Shown in pieces: positions 27,007 through 35,662 of a stretch of DNA of 64,000 nt (positions are counted from its first letter, which is position 1; each line of letters begins with the position of its first letter). The notes under the pieces are model-generated. The model had not been told where the DNA came from and did not search any database. It saw only the letters and a list, made by a program, of their open reading frames with translations. The DNA is from Nocardioides immobilis (lineage in GTDB: Bacteria; Actinomycetota; Actinomycetes; Propionibacteriales; Nocardioidaceae), in the NCBI RefSeq assembly GCF_003515065.1, contig NZ_QXGH01000041.1:1-64000 (forward strand), written 5' to 3'. The position numbers were made by a program, and so were the translations under genes.

Positions 27007-27472
27007 ATGCGACCGAGATGGCGCCGAGGCAGCAGCCGAAGGAGGCGACGACCGCGACCGTGCGGATCAGGTGCAGCCGGTTCCACGGGCCCTCGAACGC
27101 CTGCCGCGCGGTCTCGAGCGCGGCGGCGTCCTGGGTGGCGCCGACCGCGAGCAGGGCGTCGTTGAGCGGGATGTTGCCGGCCACCGTGATCACGAACATC
27201 GCCAGGTAGAGCACGCCCGCCGCGATCACCCAGACCCGGCTCGGACCGGTCACCGCCGCGACCACGAACGCGATCAGCGGCGCGGTGAAGACCGTGAGGA
27301 ACACCGGGTTGAGGATCGCGACGTTCATGTCCTGCATCGCGGCGACGAAGGTGCGGTCGTCGGTGCGCGCGAGCCCGGGCATGACCGCGGTCTGGAAGGC
27401 GAAGAACAGTCCGGCGACCAGCCCGGCGCCGACGGTGGCGACGATCAGCGCGATCCAGCCCGCGGTGCTCAC
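27005..27472 (-). CDS. DUF1772 (anthrone-oxygenase-like) membrane protein
   Basis: A 155-residue protein with four membrane helices beginning at WIALIVATVGAGLVAGLFFA and the motifs FQTAVMPGLARTDDRTFVAAMQDMN and NIPLNDALLAVG, typical of the DUF1772 family. The GTG start shares GTGA with the stop of the NmrA-type gene, so they are co-translated. Such pairs often accompany an AraC-type regulator, as here. Function unproven; related proteins are oxygenases in polyketide pathways. Confidence 0.8.
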   Translation of the reverse strand: MSTAGWIALIVATVGAGLVAGLFFAFQTAVMPGLARTDDRTFVAAMQDMNVAILNPVFLTVFTAPLIAFVVAAVTGPSRVWVIAAGVLYLAMFVITVAGNIPLNDALLAVGATQDAAALETARQAFEGPWNRLHLIRTVAVVASFGCCLGAISVA

Positions 27473-28301
27473 GAGGCCGCCTCCTCCAGCCAGGCACCCG
27501 CGGCGGCGGCCCGGGTGGCGTACTCCATGAAGTCGCGCGGCGCCCGGCCGAGTGCCTCCTGGACGCCGGTCGCGAGGCTCTCGTTGTGGCCGTCGAGGAT
27601 GTGGTCGAACAGCTGGGTGAGCCCTTCCGCCTCCTCGACGGGGAGGCCAGCCCGCACCAGGTCGGTGGTCAGCTCGGCGCCGCTCACCTGCTGGTAGCTG
27701 ATCTGCCGGCCGGCCGCGGCCGCGATCTCGGCCGTCACCTCGGCGAACGTCATCAGCCGGGGCCCGGTCAGCTCGTAGGCGCGGTTGGGCACGACCTCGC
27801 CGAGCATGAGCCCGACCGCGACGTCGGCGATGTCCTCGGCGTCGACGAACGGCTCCCGCACGTCGCCGGCGACGAACGCCAGGTGCCCGGCGGCGAGCGG
27901 CGGCTGGAACAGGCTCTCGTCGAAGCCCTGCATGAAGAAGGCGCAGCGGACGACACCCCACGCGGCGCCGTACTGCTCGGCAACGTCGGCGAGCAGGCGC
28001 TCCGCCCGCTGCGCCTCGGGCTCGCCGCGGCCGCTGAGCAGCACGATCCGGCGTACGCCAGCGCGGGCGAGCCGCTCGGCGACCTCCCGGACGGCTTCCG
28101 GTGCGCCGGGGAAGGCGACGTCCGGTGCGTACGTCACGTACGCCGCCTCGGCCGGCTCCTCCACGGCGGACCAGGTGGAGCGGTCGGCCCAGTCGAACTC
28201 GGGACGGGACAGGAGCGGACCGGGAGGCCCCGGCCGTGCAGTCGGGCAGCGACGCGGCGACCGGTCTTGCCGGTGCCGCCGATGATGAGGTGAGTGGTCA
28301 T
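27469..28301 (-). pseudogene. NmrA-type NAD(P)-binding reductase, frameshifted
   Basis: The amino end reads MTTHLIIGGTGKTGRRVAAR from the ATG at 28301, a correct Rossmann start. The rest (FDWADRSTWSAVEEPAEAAY, VVRCAFFMQGFDESL, FVDAEDIADVAVGLMLGE) is in another frame from about 28205 on. Joining them needs one base added or two removed around 28201-28225. The downstream part alone is open for 231 codons from a GTG at 28164. Either a real inactivating frameshift or a sequencing error in a GC-rich run. Confidence 0.75.
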
Positions 28302-28384
28302 GTCTTCACCTCATCGCGCCCAGATGAGACTTTCCATAGTCAAAAGTCTTGATTCCATACGTGATCGTCCAGCATGGTGGCCAC

Positions 28385-29320
28385 ATGGACGGTCTCGAGC
28401 ACCTGCTGTCCGGCCCGCGCGCCCGCCAGGCCTTCCTGCTCCGGATGGTGATGGAGCCGCCGTGGTCGGTCCGGATCGAGGACGATCCCGCCCTGACCCT
28501 GTTCGCGGTGCTGCGCGGCTCGGCGTGGGTGACCGGCGAGCTCGGCGAGCCGCTCGAGCTCACCGAGGGCGACGTGGCGGTGGTCCGCGGCGGCCCGGTC
28601 TACACCGTGGCCGACCATCCCGGCACCGCGCCGCAGGTGACGGTCGAGAAGGGCAACCGGTGCGTGGACCTGGACGGGCACCTGGTCGCGCAGCGGATGT
28701 CCCTCGGCGTCCGCACCTGGGGCAACTGCCACGACGGCTCGACGGTGATGCTGCTCGGCACCTGGGAGGCCGAGACCGAGGCCGGCCGGCCGCTGCTGGC
28801 GGCGCTGCCCGGCCTGTTGGCACGACGCCGCGGCGAGTGGGACGCCACGCTCGTCGACCTGCTGGCGGTCGAGGTGATGCGGGAGGAGCCCGGCCAGGAG
28901 GTCGTGCTCGACCGGCTGCTCGACCTGGTGCTGGTGAGCGTGGTCCGCTCCTGGCTCGCGAGCGAGGAGCAGGTGACCCGCGGCCTCGCCCACACCGATC
29001 CGGTCGTCGGCGAGGCGCTGCGCCTGATGCACCACCGGCCGGAGCACGGCTGGACCATCGCGTCCCTGTCCCGCGAGGTCGGCGTCTCACGGGCATCGCT
29101 GGCGCGGCGCTTCGGCGAGCTCGTGGGCGAGCCGCCGATGACCTACCTCACCCACTGGCGGCTCTCGCTCGCCGCCGACCTGCTGGCCGCCACCGACGAC
29201 GCGATCGAGCAGGTCGCACGCCAGGTGGGCTACGGGAGCGGCTTCGCCCTGAGTGCCGCGTTCAAGCGGGTGCGCGGCGTCAGCCCGCAGCAGCACCGCA
29301 AGGCCGCACGCGCCGGCTGA
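28385..29320 (+). CDS. AraC-family regulator with N-terminal cupin domain
   Basis: A 311-residue protein. The amino half is the cupin-like AraC_N region (ALTLFAVLRGSAWVTGELGEPLEL ... GGPVYTVADHPGT). The carboxyl half holds both helix-turn-helix motifs: WTIASLSREVGVSRASLARRF and IEQVARQVGYGSGFALSAAFKRV, ending GVSPQQHRK. ATG at 28385 is preferred over an in-frame ATG 36 bases earlier. It is divergent from the NmrA/DUF1772 pair with 83 bases between, so it likely controls them. The inducer is unknown. Confidence 0.86.
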   Translation: MDGLEHLLSGPRARQAFLLRMVMEPPWSVRIEDDPALTLFAVLRGSAWVTGELGEPLELTEGDVAVVRGGPVYTVADHPGTAPQVTVEKGNRCVDLDGHLVAQRMSLGVRTWGNCHDGSTVMLLGTWEAETEAGRPLLAALPGLLARRRGEWDATLVDLLAVEVMREEPGQEVVLDRLLDLVLVSVVRSWLASEEQVTRGLAHTDPVVGEALRLMHHRPEHGWTIASLSREVGVSRASLARRFGELVGEPPMTYLTHWRLSLAADLLAATDDAIEQVARQVGYGSGFALSAAFKRVRGVSPQQHRKAARAG

Positions 29321-29354
29321 GCCCGGGCGCGGCGCCAACTGACTACCGGGTGCG

Positions 29355-29376
29355 CCCTGCGTGACGTCACGCAGGG
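29355..29376. terminator. perfect 22-base palindrome at the convergent ends of the AraC gene and moeA
   Basis: CCCTGCGTGAC is followed directly by its exact reverse complement. It spans the moeA stop codon (29367-29369) and lies 35 bases after the AraC stop. With no loop it would form a 9-base stem on a 4-base turn in RNA, suiting a bidirectional terminator; a protein-binding dyad is the alternative. No T-run follows on either side. Confidence 0.5.
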
Positions 29377-30599
29377 AGCCCCAGGGGAAGGATCGCCACC
29401 TCAGCACCAGCCGCGAGCGGGGCATCACCCGGAGGTACGACGAGCAGCACGTCGGCCGCGGCCAGCAGCCGTTGGGAGTGGCCCACATGGCCGGCGAGCT
29501 GGGCTACCCGTCCAGGTGCGACGTACGTCGCCGGCAGCACCAGCGTCCGGTCCGCCGCCACGTCGACCGGCACGTCCAGGATCGCGCGCACGACTGCGTC
29601 TGGCCGCTGCCCCGCGAGGACGCGGAGGGCGGGCTCGGCGAAGAGGCGGAACGAGGAGTACGCCGCGACCGGCGTGCCCGGCAGGCTCACCACCGGAACC
29701 GTCCGGCCGTCAGAGGCGGTGACCGCACCGGCGCCCTGCGGCCGTCCCGGCTTGATCGCGACCGAGCCGAACCAGAAGCCCTCGCGGTCGCGCAGCGCCG
29801 CCTTGACCACGTCGTGGTCGCCGGCCGAGACCCCGCCCGTGGTGACGACCAGGTCGGCGGTCTCGGCAGCCAGCGCCAGCTGTTCCAGCAGCAGCCGGGT
29901 GTCGTCCGGCACCGGCCCGTACGCCGTCACCTGCGCCCCGGCCGCACGGGCCGCCGCGACCAGCGCGACGCTATTGCTGTCGGGGATGTGGCCGGGCAGG
30001 CCGGCCAGCTCGGTGTCGGGTACGGCGAGCTCCTGGCCGGTCACGACCACCGCGACCCGCGACGCCGGGTGCACCGACACCGCGGCCGTGCCGACGGCGG
30101 CGAGCAGCGCGAGGTGGCGCGGCGCCAGCACGGTGCCGTGGGCGACCGCGACCGTCCCCTCGACGACGTCCTCGCCGGCGCGCCGGATGTGCCGGGCGAC
30201 CGGGACGGCGTCGTCGATCCGGACCTGCGCGCGGCCACGATCGGTCCACTCGAACGGGACCACCGCGTCGGCTCCCGCCGGCACGGGTGCGCCCGTCATG
30301 ATCCGCCAGGCGGTGCCGGGAGCGAGCACGGGCTCGACGGCGTCTCCAGCCGCCACCACCCCCGCGACGGGCAGCGCCACCGGTGCGCCCGGCCTGGCCG
30401 AGGCGACGTCGGCCGCGCGCACGGCGTACCCGTCCATGGCGGCGTGGTCGAAGCGCGGCAGGCTGACCGCGGCGGTGACGTCCGCGGCGGTCACCAGCCC
30501 GACGGCGTCGCCGAGCGGCACCGTCACCGGCGCCAGCGGCGTCACCGAACCGAGGATCCGCTCGACGTGGGCGCCGACCGGGACCCCGGGATCAGCCAT
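29367..30599 (-). CDS. moeA: molybdopterin molybdotransferase MoeA
   Basis: A 410-residue MoeA: amino domain with LPRFDHAAMDGYAVRAADVA and WRIMTGAPVPAGADAVVPFE, molybdopterin-binding core VVVTGQELAVP, IPDSNSVALVAAARAAGA and VTTGGVSAGDHDVV, and the carboxyl beta domain (PVVSLPGTPVAAYSSF). It inserts molybdate into adenylylated molybdopterin made by the MogA/MoaB protein. The ATG at 30599 is inside the end of the UGPase gene (eight-base overlap), so the two share a message. Confidence 0.93.
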   Translation of the reverse strand: MADPGVPVGAHVERILGSVTPLAPVTVPLGDAVGLVTAADVTAAVSLPRFDHAAMDGYAVRAADVASARPGAPVALPVAGVVAAGDAVEPVLAPGTAWRIMTGAPVPAGADAVVPFEWTDRGRAQVRIDDAVPVARHIRRAGEDVVEGTVAVAHGTVLAPRHLALLAAVGTAAVSVHPASRVAVVVTGQELAVPDTELAGLPGHIPDSNSVALVAAARAAGAQVTAYGPVPDDTRLLLEQLALAAETADLVVTTGGVSAGDHDVVKAALRDREGFWFGSVAIKPGRPQGAGAVTASDGRTVPVVSLPGTPVAAYSSFRLFAEPALRVLAGQRPDAVVRAILDVPVDVAADRTLVLPATYVAPGRVAQLAGHVGHSQRLLAAADVLLVVPPGDAPLAAGAEVAILPLGLPA

Positions 30600-31977
30600 C
30601 CGACCCGGTGAGGACCTCACCGGCAGGCACCCGCTGCGCCGTACCGGCCTCGAGCGCGACCTCGCCGACCACCTCCACGCCGTGGCCGAACGTCCAGTCG
30701 CCCTCGATCTTCAGGGACGACGCCTTCGCCAGCGACGGCGCGCCCTCGGGGAAGCGCTTGTCGAACTCACCGACCAGCTTGTAGTGCGCGGGGTCGAGGT
30801 CGACGTAGGGCACGTCGGCGGCGACCAGGTCGAGCACGAAGTCCGCGCCGATCGTGTAGACGTCGGACCGCAGGACCAGCAGGTCGTTGGTCGTCTTGAC
30901 CGGCACGAACCGGTCGCGGCCGACCTCGATCAGGGTCGATCCCTCGAACACCTCGATCGCCGCGCCCATGGCGGTCTCGATCTGGATCACCTCGGGCGTG
31001 CTGGGGTCACCGGGGTCGAGAGTCTTGGTGTTGCGGATCAGCGGCAGGCCGAGCACGCCGTCGCGCTGGTCGAGGGTGTCGCGCAGGGCCCGCAGGTCGA
31101 TCCAGAGGTTGTTGGTCGACGTGTAGCGGTGCCGGTCGAGGTCGGCGAGCGCCTCGAGGTCCTCCTTCGCGGTCTGCGCGGTCTCGCGGAGGACCAGGCG
31201 ACCGTCGGCCTTGCGGCGGGCGAAGTGGCCGCCCTTCTTGTCCGAGGGAGTACGGCGCACCGCCTCGATCGCGAACGGGGCGCCACTCTGCGCGAACCAG
31301 CCCGCCACCTCGGGCGCCGGCACCGCGCCGAGGTTGTCGGAGTTGGAGATGAAGACGTAACGCCAGCCGCCTTCGAGAAGCTTGTCCAGCGTGCCGCTCC
31401 CCCGCAGCGCGGTGTAGACGTCGCCGTGGCCGGGCGGACACCACTCGAGGTCGGGGTCCTTCGGGAAGCTCGCCGGAACCAGGCCCTTGGCGAGGAGCTT
31501 GGGCTCCTTGTTCTGCAGGAAGTCCAGCGGCAGGCCGTCGACCTGCAGGCTCTCGTAGCGCGCCAGCGCCTCGAGCGTGTCGTCGTGGGTGCGGAAGCTG
31601 TTCATGAACAGCAGCGGCAGCGGGGCGTCGTACTTCTCCCGCAGGTGCAGCACCTGCCGGGCGATGATGTCGAGGAAGGAGAGGCCGCGGCGCACGCACA
31701 GCAGCGACTTCGCCCGATCCATGCCCATCGACGTGCCGAGACCGCCGTTGAGCTTGATGATCGCCGTCTGCCGGAGCGCGTCGGCGGCGACCTCGGGGGC
31801 CACCTCGACATCGGCGAGCCGCTCGATGTCGACCGGCTCGATGCTCGACTCCGCGATCAGTCCGGTCTCGCCGTGCTCCAGCAACCGGTAGTAGTGCGCG
31901 AACGTCTCGATCGCGACCGGGTCGACCCCTGCATCGACCATCTTCGCGCGTGCCATGTCCAAACCGGCGCTACCCAT
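30592..31977 (-). CDS. UTP--glucose-1-phosphate uridylyltransferase, UDPGP type
   Basis: A 461-residue enzyme of the eukaryotic-like UGPase family rather than the small bacterial GalU type. Nucleotide motif AIIKLNGGLGTSMGMDRAKS, LLFMNSFRTHDDT, EWCPPGHGDVYTAL, FISNSDNLGAV, and the lysine in FVPVKTTNDLLVLRSDVY. It makes UDP-glucose for cell-envelope sugars. The ATG at 31977 follows TACGAT by six bases, so its mRNA is probably leaderless; a second in-frame ATG is seven codons on. The -10 box overlaps that of the divergent cyclo-ligase gene. Confidence 0.9.
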   Translation of the reverse strand: MGSAGLDMARAKMVDAGVDPVAIETFAHYYRLLEHGETGLIAESSIEPVDIERLADVEVAPEVAADALRQTAIIKLNGGLGTSMGMDRAKSLLCVRRGLSFLDIIARQVLHLREKYDAPLPLLFMNSFRTHDDTLEALARYESLQVDGLPLDFLQNKEPKLLAKGLVPASFPKDPDLEWCPPGHGDVYTALRGSGTLDKLLEGGWRYVFISNSDNLGAVPAPEVAGWFAQSGAPFAIEAVRRTPSDKKGGHFARRKADGRLVLRETAQTAKEDLEALADLDRHRYTSTNNLWIDLRALRDTLDQRDGVLGLPLIRNTKTLDPGDPSTPEVIQIETAMGAAIEVFEGSTLIEVGRDRFVPVKTTNDLLVLRSDVYTIGADFVLDLVAADVPYVDLDPAHYKLVGEFDKRFPEGAPSLAKASSLKIEGDWTFGHGVEVVGEVALEAGTAQRVPAGEVLTGSDG

Positions 31978-31983
31978 ACTGCG

Positions 31984-31993
31984 ATCGTAGGCT
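31984..31993. promoter_or_regulatory. overlapping divergent -10 boxes for two leaderless genes
   Basis: TAGGCT on the plus strand (31988-31993) is six bases before the GTG of the cyclo-ligase gene. TACGAT on the minus strand (31984-31989) is six bases before the ATG of the UGPase gene. The hexamers share two bases and the two start codons are only 22 bases apart, so the same DNA must serve both polymerases. Confidence 0.6.
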
Positions 31994-31999
31994 GGCCCC

Positions 32000-32608
32000 G
32001 TGTCGAGTCTGCAATCGAACCCAGAACCGGTCGGTAATAGCGGCCTCGCGAAACTGGCGCTGAGGGACCAGCTGCTGACCGCCCGCAGGCGCCGGTCCCT
32101 GGTCGCGGTGGGTGCGGCCGCCCGCGCGATCGCGGACGAGCTGCTGGCCGCACCGGAGGTACGACGCGCGGCGACGGTCGCCGGCTACGTCTCGGTCGGC
32201 TCCGAGCCCGGCACGACCGCCCTCCTCGATCGGCTGGTCGACGCCGGCAAGCGGGTGATCCTCCCCGTCCTGCTGCCCGACAACGACCTGGACTGGTCGA
32301 CGTACCACGGCGGGACCTCCCTCGCGCCCGCCGGCCGCGGCCTCCTGGAGCCGCTCGGACCGCGGCTCGGCGTCGATGCGATCGCAACCGCCGACGCCGT
32401 CCTCGTCCCCGGACTGGCGGTCTCCCCCACCGGTCAGCGGCTCGGCCGCGGCGGCGGTTCGTACGACCGGGCGCTCGCCCGGGTGCCCGTGGGCACCTTC
32501 ACCTGCGTGCTGCTCTACGCCGACGAGACCGGGCACCCCGTCCCGACCGAGCCGCACGACCGGGCCGTCACCGCGGTGGCCACGCCGGAGGGCATCACCC
32601 GCTTCTAG
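32000..32608 (+). CDS. 5-formyltetrahydrofolate cyclo-ligase
   Basis: A 202-residue enzyme: KLALRDQLLTARRRRS at the start, VAGYVSVGSEPGTTALLDRL, and the ATP/folate motif GQRLGRGGGSYDRAL. It turns 5-formyl-THF into 5,10-methenyl-THF using ATP. GTG start, leaderless by the TAGGCT spacing. Its TAG stop lies in a CTAG that is also the stop of the convergent penicillin acylase gene. A cyclo-ligase next to UGPase and moeA is common in actinobacteria. Confidence 0.92.
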   Translation: MSSLQSNPEPVGNSGLAKLALRDQLLTARRRRSLVAVGAAARAIADELLAAPEVRRAATVAGYVSVGSEPGTTALLDRLVDAGKRVILPVLLPDNDLDWSTYHGGTSLAPAGRGLLEPLGPRLGVDAIATADAVLVPGLAVSPTGQRLGRGGGSYDRALARVPVGTFTCVLLYADETGHPVPTEPHDRAVTAVATPEGITRF

Positions 32609-35208
32609 TCGGGTGGCACCAGGGTCAGCGTGTCCTCGGCCGCGTCCTCGACGGCATCGGCCGTGAACACCCAGGCCAACGTCTCGCCGCGCACGAACAG
32701 GTCGGTCTGGTCGGTGTAGTGCGGGTGGAACGCGTGCCCAGACGACCCGGTCAGGTTGATCCACCGGGCGTCGTCGAGCTCGTCGAGCGGGACGATCATC
32801 CGCATCGACGGGGCGGCCACGACGTCGTACCCCTCCTTCGCGTCCCACGCGGTCGCGTTCGGGATGGCGCCCCCACCACTGACCTCCCAGCCGCCGCGGT
32901 TGAACAGCCGCTCGACGACCCGGATCCCCGACTCCCCCAGCGTCGACGACCGCAGCTCCAGCCGGTGCAGGCCACCCCAGGTCCACTCGTCGGCGTTCGG
33001 CGACTGCCGTGCGGTCAGCACGTCGCGGGCGGCGCGCAGCGATGCGTCGAGGATGTCGTCCCGCGTCTCGACGACGTCCTCGGTCTCCTGGTCGTCCCAC
33101 CACACGTCGCCGGGCCGGGTGAGCAGGTCGGTGACCACGGCGAACCACCGCTGGCCGCCGTCCGGCCGCAGGTCGGCGTCCAGCTCGTCGTGGAACGTCC
33201 GGGAGAGCAGCTCGCGCCACACCACGTTGTAGTAGGCCGCGGCCGCGCTGTCGGCCGGCTGCCGGAAGTCCCAGCCGTCGAGCAGCCGCTGGCCGTCGGA
33301 GTAGTAGCCGCCCGGCAGCTCGATGCCGAGGAGGTACGGCGTCAGCACGGACGCCATCGGGTTGCGATCGTCGGTCTGGATGGCGGCCATGTCGTCGACG
33401 CCGAGCCCGTCACCGCCCTCGAGCAGCTCCCGGATCCGCGCCGAGCGGAAGCCGCGGTCCGAGTCGTCGGTCAGGTAGTAGGGGTAGCCGCCGGCGTCGT
33501 CGACCACGGCCTGGTTGGCGGTCACCACGAACCCCGCCTCGGGGTCGAGCACGTTGGGGAGCGCGTCGTACGGCACGTGGGCGCCGGTCCAGTCGTTCTC
33601 CGAGCGCCAGCCGGCCGCGGGCAGCAGCCCGTCGTTGCCGGACTTCCGGATCGGCACCAGGCCGGTCGCCTGGTAGCCGATGTGGCCCTCGGTGTCGGCG
33701 TAGACGACGTTCTGCCCCGGCGCCGCGAAGTCGGCGAGCGCGGCCCGGAACGAGCGCCAGTCCGTCGCGAGGTTGAGGGCGGTGAGGGCGTCGGCCGTCG
33801 GGTGCGGGTCGAGCGCGGTCCAGGCGAGCGAGACGGCGTGGTCCCACCGCTCGTTCTCGTCGCGTACGACGCCGCTCTCCCCTGCGTCGCGAACCTTGTC
33901 CCCGACCTCGCCCACGAGGTCGGAGAGCAGCGGCCCGTGCGCGGTCGAGCGCACCTGGATCGTGACGTCGTCGCCGTCCCGGACCTTGATCGTCTCCTCG
34001 CGCACGGTCAGCGGCCGGCTCCGGCCGTCCTGCTGCCACCGGTCGTCGCGCACCCGCTCGACGTAGAGGTCGGTGGCGTCGGGCGCCAGGTTCGTGAAGC
34101 CCCACGCGATGTCGGCGTTGTGGCCGATGATCACCCCCGGGACGCCGGAGAAGCTGAAGCCGGCAACGTCGAGCGGGCAGGCCGGAGTGACCTCGCGGCA
34201 GTGCAGCCCGACCTGGCTCCAGACGCCGGGGAGCGAGATCCCGAGGTGCGGGTCGTTGGCGAGGATCGGAGCACCGCTCTCGGTGTGCTCGCCGCTGACG
34301 ACCCACGCGTTGCTGCCGATGCCGTCACCGTCGCCGAGCAGGGACGGCACCCCGTCGACCACCTGCTGCACACCGGACAGCGCCGCCTCCACCCGCGGAC
34401 CCAGCGGCGGTCGCTGCGGCAAGCGGGTGTCCGGCGCGGTCGCGTCCTGCTCGAACACCCCGTCGACGACCGCGCCCTGCTCGACGATCGGCGGGTGGTC
34501 GTCGTACGGGTAGGGCGCGAAGAGCTGGTGGGTGCGCTCGGTCCCGACCGCGGCGATCGAGAGCGCCCGCGCGATCTCCTCGTCGAGGTTGCCCTTGAGG
34601 TCCCACGCCATCGCCTTCAGCCAGGCGATCGAGTCCACGGCGGTCCAGGTCTCGGGGGTGTAGTCGACGCCCGAGATGTCGAGGAGCGCGTACTCGAGGG
34701 AGATCTCCGAGAGGGACCGGTCCTCGAGGTAGGCGTTGACCCCCTCGGCGTACGCGTCGAGGAGGTCCCGGGTGCGCGGCTCGAGCAGCGTCAGCTCCTG
34801 CTCGGCGACCTGCCGCCAGCCGAGCGTCCGGACCACGCGGTCGGAGTCGACGGCGTCGGCGCCGAAGAGCTCGGCGAGCCTGCCCGCCGTCGCCCGGCGG
34901 CGGACGTCCATCTCGAAGAACCGGTCCTGCGCGTGCACGAAGCCCTGCGCCAGCATCAGGTCGTGCAGCGAGTCGGCGTAGATCTGCGGGATGCCGTGCT
35001 CGTCCCGGAGCACCTCGACCTCGCCCGTGAGCCCGGCGACCTCGATCTCGCCGTCGGTCTGCGGCCAGGATCGGCGGACCACGGCAACCGACACCACCAG
35101 CGCCAGGACGAGGAGCAGTACCACCGCGATCGCGACGTACGTCGACCAACGCAGCGGGGCCGGCCAGTTACGCAGTCGGCGGGTGGCAGCGGTCATGGTG
35201 GTCGTCAT
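32605..35208 (-). CDS. penicillin acylase family N-terminal-nucleophile hydrolase
   Basis: An 867-residue membrane-anchored or secreted acylase. One hydrophobic segment near the amino end (STYVAIAVVLLLVLALVVSV) is the signal or anchor. The alpha chain follows (EVEVLRDEHGIPQIYADSLH, QGFVHAQDRFFEMDVRRR), then a spacer. The beta chain begins at the nucleophile serine in GIGSNAWVVSG (about S299), with NDPHLGISLPGVW and GVIIGHNADIAWGFTN after it. It cleaves itself and hydrolyses amides such as beta-lactam side chains or acyl-homoserine lactones; the natural substrate is unknown. The ATG at 35208 is a choice among several close starts (GTG 35232, ATG 35196). Confidence 0.9.
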   Translation of the reverse strand: MTTTMTAATRRLRNWPAPLRWSTYVAIAVVLLLVLALVVSVAVVRRSWPQTDGEIEVAGLTGEVEVLRDEHGIPQIYADSLHDLMLAQGFVHAQDRFFEMDVRRRATAGRLAELFGADAVDSDRVVRTLGWRQVAEQELTLLEPRTRDLLDAYAEGVNAYLEDRSLSEISLEYALLDISGVDYTPETWTAVDSIAWLKAMAWDLKGNLDEEIARALSIAAVGTERTHQLFAPYPYDDHPPIVEQGAVVDGVFEQDATAPDTRLPQRPPLGPRVEAALSGVQQVVDGVPSLLGDGDGIGSNAWVVSGEHTESGAPILANDPHLGISLPGVWSQVGLHCREVTPACPLDVAGFSFSGVPGVIIGHNADIAWGFTNLAPDATDLYVERVRDDRWQQDGRSRPLTVREETIKVRDGDDVTIQVRSTAHGPLLSDLVGEVGDKVRDAGESGVVRDENERWDHAVSLAWTALDPHPTADALTALNLATDWRSFRAALADFAAPGQNVVYADTEGHIGYQATGLVPIRKSGNDGLLPAAGWRSENDWTGAHVPYDALPNVLDPEAGFVVTANQAVVDDAGGYPYYLTDDSDRGFRSARIRELLEGGDGLGVDDMAAIQTDDRNPMASVLTPYLLGIELPGGYYSDGQRLLDGWDFRQPADSAAAAYYNVVWRELLSRTFHDELDADLRPDGGQRWFAVVTDLLTRPGDVWWDDQETEDVVETRDDILDASLRAARDVLTARQSPNADEWTWGGLHRLELRSSTLGESGIRVVERLFNRGGWEVSGGGAIPNATAWDAKEGYDVVAAPSMRMIVPLDELDDARWINLTGSSGHAFHPHYTDQTDLFVRGETLAWVFTADAVEDAAEDTLTLVPPD

Positions 35209-35294
35209 TGTGCCGGTAGCTCGGGTCTTCACGTAGGATTGGCAGTCGTATCACGAGAGTGCTAAGCCTCACAGCGCCACCAAGGGGAGACCCG

Positions 35295-35603
35295 ATGCCC
35301 ACCTATCAGTACGCCTGCACCGAGTGCGGGCACGCCTTCGAACAGGTCCAGAGCTTCAGCGACGACGCGCTGACCGTCTGCCCCGAGTGCGCGGGCAAGC
35401 TGCGCAAGCTGTTCAACGCGGTGGGCGTGGTCTTCAAGGGCTCCGGCTTCTACCGCACCGACAGCCGCGGCAAGAGCACCGCGACCGAGCCGGCGGCGGC
35501 GTCCACGACGAGCTCGTCGTCCGACAGCTCCAGCTCCTCCTCGTCCGACAGCTCGAGCTCGTCCGGAGCGTCGACCAGCAGCACCGCCGCGGCGCCCGCC
35601 TGA
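35295..35603 (+). CDS. FmdB-family zinc-ribbon protein
   Basis: A 102-residue protein: MPTYQYACTECGHAFEQVQS, then VCPECAGKLRKLF, giving two CxxC pairs for one zinc, and KGSGFYRTDSR. The last third is almost only Ser with Thr and Ala. AGGGGAGA precedes the ATG. FmdB-type ribbons are small putative regulators of unclear function. The gene is divergent from the penicillin acylase. Confidence 0.88.
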   Translation: MPTYQYACTECGHAFEQVQSFSDDALTVCPECAGKLRKLFNAVGVVFKGSGFYRTDSRGKSTATEPAAASTTSSSSDSSSSSSSDSSSSSGASTSSTAAAPA

Positions 35604-35662
35604 CCTGTGGACAACGCGCGCAGGGGGCGCGCCGCCGTACGGCCTGCTCCTAGCGTCGGTCC

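Noticed and set aside
32719..35265. 848-codon plus-strand frame opposite the penicillin acylase
   Set aside because: No motif or ribosome site; the opposite strand has conserved catalytic residues throughout.
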